Numbered from the stretch's first letter, positions 24,618 through 35,561 are shown. The stretch: 64,000 bases of DNA from Aphrophora alni (GCA_963513935.1 OY740768.1:47091142-47155141); one strand, 5' to 3'. Program-made: numbers and translations. Notes: a model not told the origin generated them from the sequence alone.

Positions 24618-24624
<7 letters not shown>
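23344..24624 (+). repeat. 3' LTR
   Basis: It appears to be an identical copy of 16563-17843, including the 80-codon frame (23556-23798) and both internal PBS-like motifs. It runs directly into an AT microsatellite. Confidence 0.93.

Positions 24625-24651
<27 letters not shown>
24625..24651. repeat. (AT)n tract at the right flank of the LTR retrotransposon
   Basis: This is the continuation of the TA microsatellite that holds the left LTR boundary, so it includes any target-site duplication. Confidence 0.85.
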
Positions 24652-24654
<3 letters not shown>

Positions 24655-25847
24655 TTTTAGACATATTAAGAGGTTATGTAAAAATGCACACGTTTTTGTC
24701 ATATTATGCTTGTTATTAGAGAATTTAAAATACTCTGAAATAATTAAAACAATTCATCTATTCTTTAATTTTGGTAGCAATTCCTCGATTGTAAATATCA
24801 AGTGTATAAATGCAATATTAACCAAAGATTACTTACATGCAGTTTATTTGTAAATTGATACATGCCCCTACATGTTGTATTTTACACTAAAAACCAAAAA
24901 CTTTTATAAAAGTAAGTATTGAGACGATTTATTGAGGATTTAAGTCACTTTAGTTGTTCATTTGCTAGCATAAGATTTTACTATTTGCGTAAAAGTAATG
25001 GTTATCTAAAATCCTGATTTAGTGTAGAGGATGAGATATATATAAATAATCTTCATGATTTATCATGTAAACTATCTTCGGTAAAAGCATAAGTGTGTTT
25101 TTGTATTTGATCCTGTGGTTTTCCTTTCCTTAAAGTTGTCTTAAACTTTTAATGTGTAACTTCGTATAAAAAATCAAAACAATACTTCTATAACTTTGTT
25201 TGTTTGTTTTATTAATATATCTTTTTTTATACGTAAATATAACAAATAGAGCGATCTAATAGTTGATGTTTAACTCTTAGATCTATACAGATCTAAAAGC
25301 TATACAGATAGCATGTTATTATTTTCAGTGAGAGGAAAGAATGATTTGACAATCGTTTACTAAAATATTATACGATATCTCTGAAATACTGGTTTAATAT
25401 CATTCCAGTGGGCGTTAAATTTTATTATTATAGATTGAATGAAATAAATATGTCTATGTAAATACTGAAACAAAAAGGCATTTTAACATATGAGAAAAAA
25501 CTGTAAACATTTAAATCTAATCAGTTGAAAGAAGCAACTCCATCGGTCAAAGAGAAATACCAGCCGCCATTTTGGTTTTTAGTGATTTTTTAAATATTGT
25601 ATTTAGAGCCGATGTTTAGCTAAAAACTTTAACAGTTTGCGTATTTTGTATACCATAAGCATCAAACATTTGAAAAGAAGGAAGGAAGAAGCCTCAGCTC
25701 GTTTCACCTTTGTAGTTTAGGGAGAAAAAAAATTTCGGGTTTTGTTTTTTTTAAATAAAATATGCTTAAACGCAAAAGTTTTTGAAAATATTTCTTAGAT
25801 TTGGCTTATATATATATAGATTAGGGATTATCTGGACAATTGTACTC
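24652..25847. other. AT-rich stretch, no gene seen
   Basis: No motif-bearing frame or repeat recognised. Confidence 0.5.
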
Positions 25848-26025
25848 TACAATTTAATTTTAGCAACAACATTTCTTTCTCTTGCGTCAATGAAAATTTT
25901 TTCCCGAATTTTTCTTTTAGGTTTTCCCGTGCCAACTGATCATTCTTTAAATTTAAAATGTCATAATAGTTGCTTGCCACGCCCTCTAAATGCCATGGAA
26001 AGTAGGCTATATTTTCTTTTTGTTA
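25848..26025 (-). pseudogene. Gag-like fragment
   Basis: On the minus strand one frame gives AYFPWHLEGVASNYYDIL followed by LKEKFGKKFSL. This resembles the Gag capsid region of LTR retrotransposons, where a hydrophobic W-x-L-x-G-x-A-x-x-Y block is followed by a helix ending in F. The reading is open for about 55 codons and ends at a stop. The piece between it and the frame at 26171-26440 is interrupted, so at least one frameshift is needed to join them. Together with the LTR-like block further upstream on the same strand, this suggests a decayed LTR retrotransposon lying in the minus direction. No pol remnant is present. The clade is unknown. Confidence 0.4.
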
Positions 26026-26170
26026 TCATTACCATCCGTTCGCTAATGCCGCCCTGTTACGTCTTTTTATATGACTCATTATGCCTTCCCCTGATATTCC
26101 CCCGAATTAACCGGGCTCAAAAAAGGCAGTTTCTCACTCATTCTACTATCGAGTTTTATGTTAGTATGTG

Positions 26171-26440
26171 TTAATTGAATATTTTAGCTATCTTCCTAAA
26201 ACCCTCAACCGCTTCGCATATGCGTTCTTCCCTTACCGTTTCAGGCTCGTTATGGACAAATTTTATAGACCAATTCTTATACCGCTCGCCAAGTTCGTCT
26301 TGACTGATTCCCAAACCCTTGTGAATTTTCCACAATCGAATATGTGACCGTAAAAATTCCAAATCAGCCTGTTGGAATTTCCAAATGTCAATTGTTTGGG
26401 TTTTGTTTAGCGCTTTTATGTCAGCTAATGTCAAATTCAT
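26171..26440 (-). pseudogene. Open frame of 89 codons, possible Gag N-terminus
   Basis: The frame opens at ATG 26440 and has a balanced, charged composition: KIHKGLGISQDELGERYKNW is followed by a helix-like segment ending KIAKIFN. It does not look like translated AT-rich noise, and local GC is higher than in the flanks. I do not recognise it as a named domain. Its position, 5' on the minus strand of the gag-like fragment and 3' of a long leader, would fit the start of the same decayed gag. It could instead be an exon of an unknown gene. Confidence 0.35.
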
Positions 26441-26779
26441 GAAACAATATGTCTCGAAGTATATGTATCCCTACACAAATAAAGAATAATTCAACACTTG
26501 ACACACATAAACATTCGTTTCGGCTATTTAGTCCACCGAAATAAAAAATAAAAATGTAGTGTCAAGTTTGTTGTGAATTATATACCCGAGTAGACGTCTG
26601 ACAAGAAGGAAGAACCAATGTAAATAACAACAACGATCTGTCAGCACTTTATGATATAATCGCTGCGGCCTTGTAGTAGAACAAATTCGTATTGATACGC
26701 AATTTCTAAATATAACACAAATATTTAAAGTAATATTTATACTTATAATTAACCACAAAATAGAATTCATCATTCCTAA

Positions 26780-27760
26780 ATATTAAACGAAGTTAGTCTT
26801 TTCCTTTTTTTTTATCAAATAAAGCAATAGTTCAATACAATAATTATTCAATTTAAATATGAATATTTATTCACAAATTCACTTCATCAAACAATTATAT
26901 TTCTTCTCACTAAATTCAATATGAAGTCTTCCACCAACTACTAAAATCCACAAATTCATTTAGGTATTAAATTTTAAAATCTTAAAAAAATATCATTGAA
27001 AAATTCTCTCAAACAATTTTGTGCTATGGTTTAAGTATTATTGTTATTTCAAATAAATTAAAATATAACCGAAAATGAAAGAAATCAATTTCAATAACTC
27101 TCTTAACAAAACCCTACTTCAACCTAAGTATGTACTAATACTAAGTTTTCCTTTGCACAATTCCTTTTGTTAGACCTAGATTCTTTATATTAAACCTACT
27201 CAGTGGTTCAGTTTTACTAGAATCTCTTTATTTTTATTGTATTATCATATATAAACTGGATTACAACATTTCCCTAATGCTCAATACAAATTTGTTTATC
27301 ACTACTCAGTATTCATTATACATAAACAATTAATATTTATTTATATTCTCATTACAATTATCTCTCCTCTGTTCTTTAAATAGATACAATGAACTGTAAC
27401 ATAAAATATTAACCCAGAATGGTTTCAATCGTTATGACTCTACTGTTTACTTTAAGTAATAAACAATTACCAGTTTTCCAATATACAATGATTTGCTCAC
27501 ATTTCTTGCAAAGTTCTTCCAACGTTGCTCATTCGATCTATCGGGCACTCTCTACTCTTACTCGCCAAGGATGGCTATCTTCCGAACATACCTCGAGCAC
27601 TGATTCCACCTGTAATCCAAAGACCTCGTCTCCTTTTGTCCAAGAGCTTATATAGCCTCCTCTGGTTTGTAACGTTGACTGCCTTTGCAAGGTAAGCATT
27701 TCATCATAATTATTGTTCCAATTTTGTCTTTTGCAACAGTTGGTCTCCATTCTGACTTTA
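26780..27760 (-). mobile_element. Possible LTR or promoter block of a decayed retrotransposon
   Basis: On the minus strand there is CTTACCTTGCAA near 27690, then a TATA-box-like CTATATAAGC at about 27646-27655, then a less AT-rich transcribed-like segment (27540-27640). It ends in a long AT-rich tail with AATAAA-type motifs near 26870. The CTTACCTTGCAA plus TATA arrangement is shared with 9657-9709. The block lies upstream of a gag-like fragment on the same strand, as an LTR would. Exact ends were not found. Confidence 0.3.
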
Positions 27761-28787
27761 ATATTATTTTTATTTATCTATCTTCTAACTAAATCTATCT
27801 TAATTACTAACAAAGCGTTATTCATCATCATTGATTGTCATAACTGGACTGATTATATTAAATTATTATATTAGATTAAGTTTTCATACTTACTACTCAC
27901 AGGCCTTCTTATATTTTGGATTGGTTACGTCGTTTCACCTATTTATCAGACATCATCAAACATCTTTAAAATTGGTTTCTTGCATTGATTAATGCACATC
28001 GGTTGGTAATCGAAACAACCTTTAACGAAATATATATACATCACTTTTAAAACACGAAATTCACAACACATAACTTGGACATTTTAGGTGATTTAAACGG
28101 TTCCGTAAGTTGTTCTGTACATGCGTGTGTCCGTGTTCGTTCCTATGTTGATACACTGTTATTTTTCTTTTTTCCTCTCTTTAGTCTTGTCGGTTGGGTA
28201 TCCTGGATTAAGTCGAAAATTGTGTTTGATTGGAATATTGTATTTTCTTTTAGTAAAGAAGGTGGGTACGTTTTTATGTGTTAAAAAGCTGCTTAAAATT
28301 TGTACAGATGTGGTAATTCATTTTAAAATATTAAATCGAGGGATTTACGCTACACGAACTTTTGAAAGTTGATATTGTTGGAGATTTACCTTGGTTTTGT
28401 TCTACTTTACTGTAAGGTATTATAACTCTCGGCGACCGTTAACTTTATTGTTAGTTTTTGTAGCTGTTTTTATTCTTAGTATCAAGTCAACTTTTCTTAT
28501 TTATCACTAAAACAAATATGAGATGTTTTGAAACTGTTTCAAAGTTTCATAAAGTTGTACCATGCTTTCAACTTAACTTTTGTATATATTCCTTAATTGT
28601 CATATCACGTCCTTACTTCCTTATCTTTGTTCCTTCACAGTTTAAACAAATAAATCCTTACCGATGAAACTTATTTTACTTAATAAATGAGAGTTGAAAC
28701 GATGTTTGTTAATTTCATCTGGAGTTGGTAAATTTGTGGTACATATCCAACCGTTTCATTAATATAGACACTCCTTCATCTACAAAT

Positions 28788-28790
<3 letters not shown>
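27761..28790. other. No gene recognised
   Basis: Mixed AT-rich DNA. Two overlapping frames at 28075-28372 are hydrophobic and motif-free, and I treat them as chance. Confidence 0.45.

Positions 28791-28791
<1 letters not shown>

Positions 28792-28823
<32 letters not shown>
28792..28823. repeat. (AT)n microsatellite
   Basis: An uninterrupted alternating AT tract of about 16 repeats. Confidence 0.95.
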
Positions 28824-28825
<2 letters not shown>

Positions 28826-29238
28826 TGTTTATATAAGTTTATATATTTATAGTAATAATGTTATTAATTTCAATATTGTATAACCGTGGCAGAATAACAA
28901 TAAATTCTTAAGTGTTTTTGCTGATGGAAATGTTTTTAAATATAAATTATTAAATATAAGGTAAAATATAACACTTTTAACCACTTCAAATGATGGTTGA
29001 TTGAGCATGAATTAAGAAAGGATATATTTTCATCCATTAACATCAATTAAGAGTATAAAATACATAATAAAGTAAGTGTAATAATAGTACGTTTGTTCAG
29101 GAACGTTAGGATTTAAGTTTTTTTTTAACAAGTGTGTTATAGAACAATGATACAATTTAATCTATTGATAGTTAAGAAGATGTACTAGGATCAAAAACAA
29201 CTAGGGGCGTGCAATAATTAACCCCTAACTTCCCTCAG

Positions 29239-30250
29239 TCACATTGATTTACATTGTTTGATCCAGGGGTCCTTTTTCATTACTGCGTCAATATTCTCTG
29301 CAGAAAATTCCTTACAGAGTATGCCAGTTGCAGCTCTACAGTGCTGCAGGTAATCTGAAGGATCCTTTAATACTCCTTTTTCTCGACCCTGAATAACTTT
29401 CAGGTCTATATTCTCCAGTTCAATTTACGCCCTCCAACTGATGGCTTTGAACGTCCATGCCGACAGATCATCTATGACAAGAACTTGGGTCTGACCTCTC
29501 TTGCCACCAATTATCCTCCTGCTGACGACCAATTCATGATTTATGTTACCAGTCACAGTGACTAAATGTTTTGACTCCCTCTTGGCTAGCCGCTTAGAGG
29601 TCCTCGGAAGAACGTTTGTGGTCCGATCGTGGTATTTATACTCTCCTACTCCTACCTCTAAGCTTCAGAGTTTGAGCTATCGAAGCCAACCCAGTATTTG
29701 GTGTTGACGTTGCTGAACAATCATAGCACCCATTTCTCAGTATGTTTTCTAAAAAAGAAGCCATGGGTGTCCTGCACCAGACACAACTCGTCAATCGGAG
29801 ACTCATCAAGAGCATCTGACTGCTCGAACGTTAATCTAACCTCTGTGTAGGTTTCGGGTATGATTGCCATCTTATGACTGGTTAGCAGGTCTTTGAAGGG
29901 AGTTATAACTAAAAATTCCCTACTTCTCAAAGACCTCAAGATTGGAGACATATGGTCCACATCCTCATATCTCTGTCGTTGTATGCTAGCTAGTTCCTAT
30001 CTTTGCTTAGAGTAGACGTGCTGGTCAAGAGGAACTTCTACCCGGACCTCCTTCCTTCTCTTGCAGATGCAGTTTCGGATGGTTTGCTGATATTTATCTT
30101 TTAAAACCATTAATTTCGCTCCACTCAGCTGGAGTGATGAATGTTTTCTCAGGTTCTTTCTTTTCCATTGCAGATTACCTATTTCTAGAACCTCAAACTT
30201 TAGGGCATCACCAGTGTCCGTTAACAGTCTTTATTCCTTGCTTAGTTCCA
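29239..30250 (-). pseudogene. Unrecognised broken coding region, 3' part
   Basis: On the minus strand open frames follow one another with normal-looking protein composition. The most upstream, about 30190-29990, has a basic block ending KRRKEVRVEVPLDQHVYSK. Next is 29960-29721, with SPILRSLRSREFLVITPF and ELCLVQDTHGFF. Last is a frame that runs from about 29640 to a stop at 29239 and is broken once; it includes IIGGKRGQTQVLVIDD and AATGILCKEFSAENI. At least three frameshifts or stops break it. GC is clearly higher than in the surroundings. I know no matching family. It could belong to a large DNA transposon or an endogenous viral insertion. It is continued beyond the Penelope insertion at 31494-31760. 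Confidence 0.45.
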
Positions 30251-30262
30251 TTCTGGAATTAA

Positions 30263-30270
30263 TTTCTTAT
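30263..30270. repeat. Left target-site duplication of Penelope-like element
   Basis: TTTCTTAT, repeated at 31486-31493 on the other side of the element. Confidence 0.6.
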
Positions 30271-30316
30271 CAACTTTAATGTAATAGCAGATATTTTCTG
30301 TTGAAACTCCATATTT

Positions 30317-30479
30317 AAGGATAAAATAAAGCAAAAGCTTAAAGTTTCAAATAATTTTTAATATATAAATGAGCTACAATTGTTTCGCCTTGCGGCATCA
30401 TCGGGCAACTGATAATTTACTGGTATAGACAACTATTTAAACATAAGTACCAGGAAACTGAAATACAATAGAGAAATCG
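30317..30479 (-). repeat. Left inverted pseudo-LTR
   Basis: Inverted copy of 31320-31482. The two share the AAGGATAAAATAAAGC end and the segment around AAACATAAGTACCAGG. Small indels near 30350 separate them. Confidence 0.85.
30375..30404 (-). ncRNA. Hammerhead-ribozyme-like motif in left pseudo-LTR
   Basis: Minus-strand mirror of 31395-31424: CCGATGA, GCC/GGC stem with GCAA loop, GAAAC, and a short ACAATTGT arm ending UA. U4 is replaced by C. Confidence 0.4.
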
Positions 30480-30522
30480 AATAGAATAAATTTAAAAGAA
30501 ATAGAATAAATTAAAAAATTTC

Positions 30523-31275
30523 AGAAAACCTACTTATACAGATACAGTTAGTTATACCTGCTGATTCTAACCATCATATCAGCCATAAACATGCTGCTTT
30601 TCACAGCATGGTACATAGACTTATTAGTATACCTCTTTCACCTAATGACTTTTATGATGAACTGAATGTCGTTAAACAAATTGCTGTTAATAATAAGTAT
30701 GATGTTAGTTTAATAGATAATATTTTAAGAAAAAAGTTAAAGCGTAGAGCTGAAAATTTAGTCTACTCTTCCCATAACGAGAGCATTGAAATAGTTTGAT
30801 ATTGTAAATTATCTTATGTCAACAGAACTAGTTATAAAATCTGAAACCTTATTTCAACTAAATGTAATCGTAAAGTTGCCTTATTGTACAAAAAATCTAG
30901 GGAAAATGTTGATCAATAATAAAGATATAAAAGAAATGTTAGAAAATAGTGGAGTTTATAAAATATCTTGTCAAGATAGTGACTCTGAGTACATAGGTCA
31001 ATCAGGTGGATCTATAAAAGTTAGAATTAAAGAACATGTAAATATGTAGCTGGAAACATGGCTATAGAAACTCTAATTTTGCTAACCACCTTTTGGACTC
31101 GGGTCTTAGTTTTGATCCGAAATTGAATGTTAAACTCTTAATATAGAAAATAAAAGCAATAGATTAAATAATTTCGAATGTTTAGAAATAAATATCTATT
31201 TCACTTAGGCCTATTCTCAACTTAAATGACCAAATTGTATTAAATTCGTCACCTCTTCTAAAACCCATCCGTAAC
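30523..31275 (+). pseudogene. Penelope-like RT C-terminus and GIY-YIG endonuclease
   Basis: Frame one (about 30523-30799) begins RKPTYTDT and continues with HKHAAFHSMVHR, SIPLSPNDFYDEL and KQIAVNNKYD, the segment that follows the RT palm in Penelope-like proteins. A frame change leads to 30816-31049, where GVYKISC and EYIGQSGGSIKVRIKEH are the GIY-YIG nuclease core. The catalytic Arg is present; the later Glu and Asn region is in another frame. After a further frame change SNFANHLLDSG and a terminal LNDQI block appear before 31275. The catalytic RT half is absent. In this family the RT and nuclease together perform target-primed insertion. The copy has at least two frameshifts and several stops and is non-functional. 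Confidence 0.82.
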
Positions 31276-31319
31276 ATAGTTCATTAACCTTTATCGTTAG
31301 GTCAACCTCCTACCTTTCC

Positions 31320-31482
31320 CGATTTCTCTATTGTATTTCAGTTTCCTGGTACTTATGTTTAAACTGTTGTCTATACCTGTAAATTATCAGTTGCCCGATG
31401 ATGCCGCAAGGCGAAACAATTGTAGCTCATTTATATATTAAAAAATATTTGAAACTTTAAGCTTTTGCTTTATTTTATCCTT
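31320..31482 (+). repeat. Right inverted pseudo-LTR
   Basis: Matches the left pseudo-LTR in inverse orientation and ends TTATTTTATCCTT next to the target duplication. Confidence 0.85.
31395..31424 (+). ncRNA. Hammerhead-ribozyme-like motif in right pseudo-LTR
   Basis: In coding-strand orientation: CCGATGA, an extra U, GCC/GGC stem with GCAA loop, GAAA, then ACAATTGT as a minimal arm III, and A as cleavage nucleotide. Penelope-like pseudo-LTRs are known to encode type I hammerheads with very short arm III. The U4 to C change and weak arm I make activity unlikely without confirmation. Confidence 0.45.
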
Positions 31483-31493
31483 TATTTTCTTAT

Positions 31494-31760
31494 GGTGCAA
31501 CATCCAGGGTTACCTCCCCAGATTCCCCCGCTTTATCTATTTCATCTATGTATATGTTGCTCGTCGGTGCCCTAGTTAACCCTAGTATCCTCCTGAAGGA
31601 ATTTTGTTCGTCTCCTTCTATATATAAAAGCAATGATTGGTGTTACGAAAAATCCTGGCACCAAACTCCGAAGTTGGTTCATTATCCAAGTCTAACCTTG
31701 AATTATCACCTGGGGTAAAATTTCCAATTGGATTGGTCATTGCTCATTCGATAGCATCAT
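31494..31760 (-). pseudogene. Unrecognised broken coding region, 5' part
   Basis: On the minus strand TNPIGNFTPGDNSRLDLDNE and, after a frame break, RILGLTRAPTSNIYIDEID followed by ESGEVTLDVAP precede the Penelope insertion. Composition and GC match the region on its other side (29239-30250), so both are parts of one interrupted unit. No family is recognised. Confidence 0.4.
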
Positions 31761-32150
31761 CTTTAAAATTTATTACCAAAGTACTCTACCCCTAGACTGG
31801 TCGCTTCAACTGCAGCTTACAGAGTCAAGTATACCCATGGCTTTATATAAGATATTCTTTCATCTAGTCTATGAAGAACCATCTTACCACCGTACAAGAC
31901 TACACGGCGCAGTGCATATTTTAGTGGCGGCAATTACTCGTCATGGCACGGGGCCGTCGTTGGGTTATTGAGGGAGTTTATTGAGTGTGACCCCAGCCCC
32001 AGGACACCCCTCCACACCCTGATAATGCTGACGCCTCGGTCTGGAACTGCTTGCTTGCCCATATCTTACTCGCAGATGTTCAGTATGGAACATGCCCTGC
32101 GATCCGGCTAGTAGGCGATGCAGCCTTGGAATATGGTTTTAACTTACGAC
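31761..32150. other. GC-richer segment, coding status unclear
   Basis: Open frames exist on both strands here because stops are rarer in this GC-richer patch (for example 31920-32100). Neither strand gives a motif. It probably belongs to the same inserted unit as 31494-31760. Confidence 0.35.
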
Positions 32151-32159
32151 AAGTAAATA

Positions 32160-34301
32160 AGTTATGCGCATTTTAATTCTTAAATTAATTGTTATTTGTA
32201 ACGATCATTTTGAAACATTTTATAAACCTAAGATATATATAATGTAATTTAAAACATTTGATATCTTTGTTTGTTTAGTTTTAACTTAATTATTATTCAC
32301 ATTTACATGACACAATTATAACACTATGCGTCCTTGTGTCCTTTGTGGTTTGAGTAATCTTTCAAACTAAATTTTAAACTTCAGATATGGATTCATCTGA
32401 AAATTATAACACTATGGATTATTGTGTTTCATGTAACATATAGTATCTATTTGATTTGATGTTAATGTATATTTGTTGAATTTGCATCTTTACAATGTCA
32501 TATTATATTGAAATAGTGTAATAAAGTGCTTGTACTATTTTTTAAAAATATATACCTCTATATATCTTAGGTTTCACGTAACTATCAAGGCAGTCACTAA
32601 GCAGTGAATTTCCTGAAAACATATTAACAGGGTTAAAATAAATGTTAGAGAAGCAATAAATCAAAAAGGGAGTTGTAGTCCAGCATTAAATTATATTTGG
32701 TTACTAATTATTATTGTTTAGTGTCGATTACAGGCACAGACGATCAATATGTGATTAAATCCAGCTTTTGTTTTGTCTAAGGAAATTTTGACAATGTTGG
32801 ATATTGCATATTTATTACAATTTACTCCTAATACATTCAAAAATATCAAATTGTTTTATTCCTGATTATTAATACATTTATAAACCGTATGTACAACCGT
32901 ATATACATATGTAAACCGTATTTTTAGATAACAAACGGTAGATGGAAAGACAGTCGGATACTGTTTTTAATTTGCTCATGATTGGATGCCACTACATTAT
33001 CGTCTGAGTAGTAATTCTGAAATTTTTAATACAAAATTAGAAATTGGTAAACGGTATTAATAAAGTTTCCTTAATGTAATATAATGTATAATTTATTAGT
33101 AATAAATAACATGTTACCTACTTTTTTTTACTAATATTATTGTTATTCACGAAAACTTTAACATTTATTAGGTTTGCCTTCACTCTTGTCATTGAATTAG
33201 AGGTTTAGTGGATTAAAAGTTATCCACATTGTAGCGACACGCTACCCCTTTGTATCGTTACGCTAAATTGTTTTATGTAAATATAATTGTATACATTTGT
33301 AACAACTAGGCTTGCAAATAGGTAACTCACATCAGAGATTGAAACACCAAAAATCTATAGAATCAACAGTTGGATATTTAGTTTATTTTGTCCATAATGT
33401 CTATATTTATAATTTTTTCAAATTTTATAAATACAATTTCGTCGAAATTTTGACGTATTTCAAATTGGCAATCCTCCAAATGTTCATGTTATATAGACAT
33501 GTTTCGTATATTTTGAAAAATACATGTTATTCAAATCATAATAGTAAAATTGTTTAAGGTCTGGCTTTGCAGAAAAATAAATTATAATCTACATTACAAA
33601 CTGGCAGACTGTCATATGTTATTGCAAAATCACTTTTTTAAACAAGACACTCCCGTGATAAATCATGAAAATAAATTTTATGGAACATCAGTCTAGGGAT
33701 ATAAAGATATTTAAATATGAATATTTTCGTATATCATTTAATATTTTCACTATATTCCTTATTTATAAGTGTACCGTAGGTTTTATAGACCATAAAAGTT
33801 GAAATAGTATTTCTGCTATGATATTTTTCTGATTTAATACATTCTTAAATGTATTGTCAGAATCAAGCTATACAAATTTTCTCGTTTATAACGATTGGAT
33901 ACTAATGTGCCCATTTTTTGAACTAGTGACATTCCATTTATATTCCTGAATTGAGACTATGTATTTTTCTTCCTAAGCGAAGTTAAATTCTCACTGTATG
34001 TTCAGTAACAGCAAAAAATAATAACTACTGTACGAAATTACTCTCTATGAATGAACGTTTAACTGTTAACTAGTTTCAGAATAACTGTGTAAGAAAAGTT
34101 GTCTTGATCATATTTAGGCATTTGTTTAATGTTGGAAGGGTGGTTAAACTAAGTAGTGGTTTTTAATTTTTTAATTTCAATTTAAAAGTATAAATATTTT
34201 ATTATTTTCCGTCTATAACAGTCTTTATATTTTTTGAGTGTTTACTACAGCCGTTTCTCTTCATGATGATCTTGTTAGGCTTACAAATGTTTATAGCCTA
34301 T

Positions 34302-34308
<7 letters not shown>
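32160..34308. other. AT-rich stretch, no gene seen
   Basis: No coding signal. One small perfect hairpin, GTAGCG-ACA-CGCTAC, lies at 33231-33245 and has no assigned role. Confidence 0.5.

Positions 34309-34370
<62 letters not shown>
34309..34370. repeat. (AT)n microsatellite at left flank of TIR transposon
   Basis: About 31 AT repeats that end exactly at the first base of the terminal inverted repeat. Confidence 0.97.
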
Positions 34371-34373
<3 letters not shown>

Positions 34374-34405
34374 TGGCCTACCGCAGAAAGGAAACATCTC
34401 CAAAA
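34371..34405 (+). repeat. Left terminal inverted repeat
   Basis: 35 bp, perfectly complementary to 35889-35923. Confidence 0.95.
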
Positions 34406-34734
34406 AATCGAAATTAATTTTTTTATTGTTTTGAAATCTACAAGTGTAGACACATATTTTACTGCAAAAAGGGAATATTTTTCATTTGTTGTATTGAAGT
34501 TAGAGGCAGGCTTGATAAGACGTTTACTGCAAACAAGGAACATCTCCAGGACTTGTTCCCTGTCTGCAGTTAACTTCACTTTTTTGTTACTTTCACTGCA
34601 GCCGCAGGTCAATAACAGCTGACAAACAATGATGTTTTTATTGAAGAATAAGGTTTGTTTTGTTGATTTGAGATAACTTATAAAACACTCGTTAACTTAT
34701 TGTGATTTAGACAGCTATTGTGAAGTTTTATTAA

Positions 34735-35561
34735 TTAATTAACTTGAATGAATCTGAGGAAGAAATTCAGAACAACTCTAAGAAGAGGAAGAAGGGAGTT
34801 GTTAAATCTGAACTTTATAAGAGGAATATTATAAAAAGAGCAAAATTGAAAGGAGAGGAACATGTTAACTGGGCAGGGATATAGAGAATTTATACATTTT
34901 CGGAGACAGCTGTGCCGGACAAAATAAAAATAACACACTAGTTCGGTTTGTTATGGCACTGGCAGAAAAAAAAGTTTTTAAGAAAGTTACAATTTTTTTT
35001 CCTCAGAGAGGACACTCGAGTGTTCATCCCGAATGACAGAGATTTTGGCATAATAAAGAGGAAATTAAAGAAATCAGAGCGATATTATACAGTTGATGAC
35101 TTAGTTGAACTTATCAAGACTGCTTCAAACATTGCTAACAAGTTACTGTTATTCGAACGAAAAATGAAAATTTCTTGCAATTCTGCTCTTGGTGGCCTCA
35201 GTATTATAAAAGGAATTGTTTGAGTGTTGATTCATTTGGGAAAGATGTTCCAAGGGAGCAAAAGAGATCACTTCAAATATCAACTTATAGTGAAATGTCA
35301 GTTGACAGTGAAAGTTATCAAAAGTTAAGGTGTTGTCCTAACAATAATGGATCGACACATGATTTATTTTGCTTGAGAAATACCAAACAACCATTAACAT
35401 TCCCGGAAAATAAAGCCTACAGTTAAAAAAGACCCATTAACATAAAGAAAATGGATGACTTGAAAAAGACTAAGGTGTACATCCAACCTGACAAAATGGA
35501 TTTTTGGACTGAAATAATGAATTGGCCTACTACCGCTGGACCTGATGAAGAAATAGTTTAG
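34735..35561 (+). pseudogene. Transposon-encoded protein remnant (DUF7869-like)
   Basis: The first frame (about 34744-34880) has a lysine-rich KKRKKGVVKSELYKRN and RAKLKGEEHVN. This resembles the start of an arthropod protein family that I associate with DUF7869, where a basic segment precedes a Cys-rich region. The next frame (34948-35223) carries FIPNDRDFG, KRKLKKSERYYTVDDLVEL, a signature near the C-terminus of that family. The last part changes frame again and ends with PINIKKMDDLKKT and a stop at 35561. The middle of the protein, where a catalytic core would lie, is absent. Family assignment is from memory of the motif order and should be searched. The gene is dead. Confidence 0.5.

Larger units (their letters stand above)
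16563..24624 (+). mobile_element. Ty3/Gypsy-type LTR retrotransposon, apparently full length
   Basis: An 8.06-kb element bounded by two 1281-bp LTRs that lie at a constant offset of 6781 and showed no difference in the lines I compared. Between them lie a primer-binding-site-like TGGCGTCCAAC starting directly at the LTR end (17844), a gag frame (17954-19648), a pol frame (19652-22921) in the order protease, RT, RNase H, integrase, and about 420 bp of 3' untranslated sequence. The pol order is that of Ty3/Gypsy rather than Copia, and there is no env frame. LTR identity and open frames suggest a recent insertion that may still be active. I see no convincing polypurine tract right before the 3' LTR; the nearest purine-rich run is about 120 bp upstream. 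Clade is not assigned. Confidence 0.93.
30271..31485 (+). mobile_element. Penelope-like element with inverted pseudo-LTRs, internally deleted
   Basis: It is bounded by an 8-bp duplication and has a one-sided tail of about 46 bp (30271-30316). Two inverted pseudo-LTRs of about 163 bp follow (30317-30479 and 31320-31482), nearly identical apart from small indels. Between them lies the 3' part of a Penelope-type gene: the end of RT plus a GIY-YIG endonuclease. Inverted pseudo-LTRs with a one-sided tail are a known arrangement in this class. Both pseudo-LTRs carry a hammerhead-like motif. The RT catalytic domain is missing, so the copy cannot move by itself. It splits a minus-strand coding relic, so it is the younger of the two. 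Confidence 0.85.

Noticed and set aside
28075..28372. Two overlapping hydrophobic frames
   Set aside because: Overlapping frames with Phe/Leu/Val-rich content are expected by chance in T-rich DNA. No signal or motif supports them.
33231..33263. Hairpin GTAGCG-ACA-CGCTAC as a Helitron 3' end
   Set aside because: No CTRR terminus lies at the right distance and no matching TC start was found.
34263..34622. 119-codon plus and 101-codon minus frames with Ile-Tyr repeats
   Set aside because: They are driven by the AT microsatellite and cross the transposon terminus, so they are not genes.
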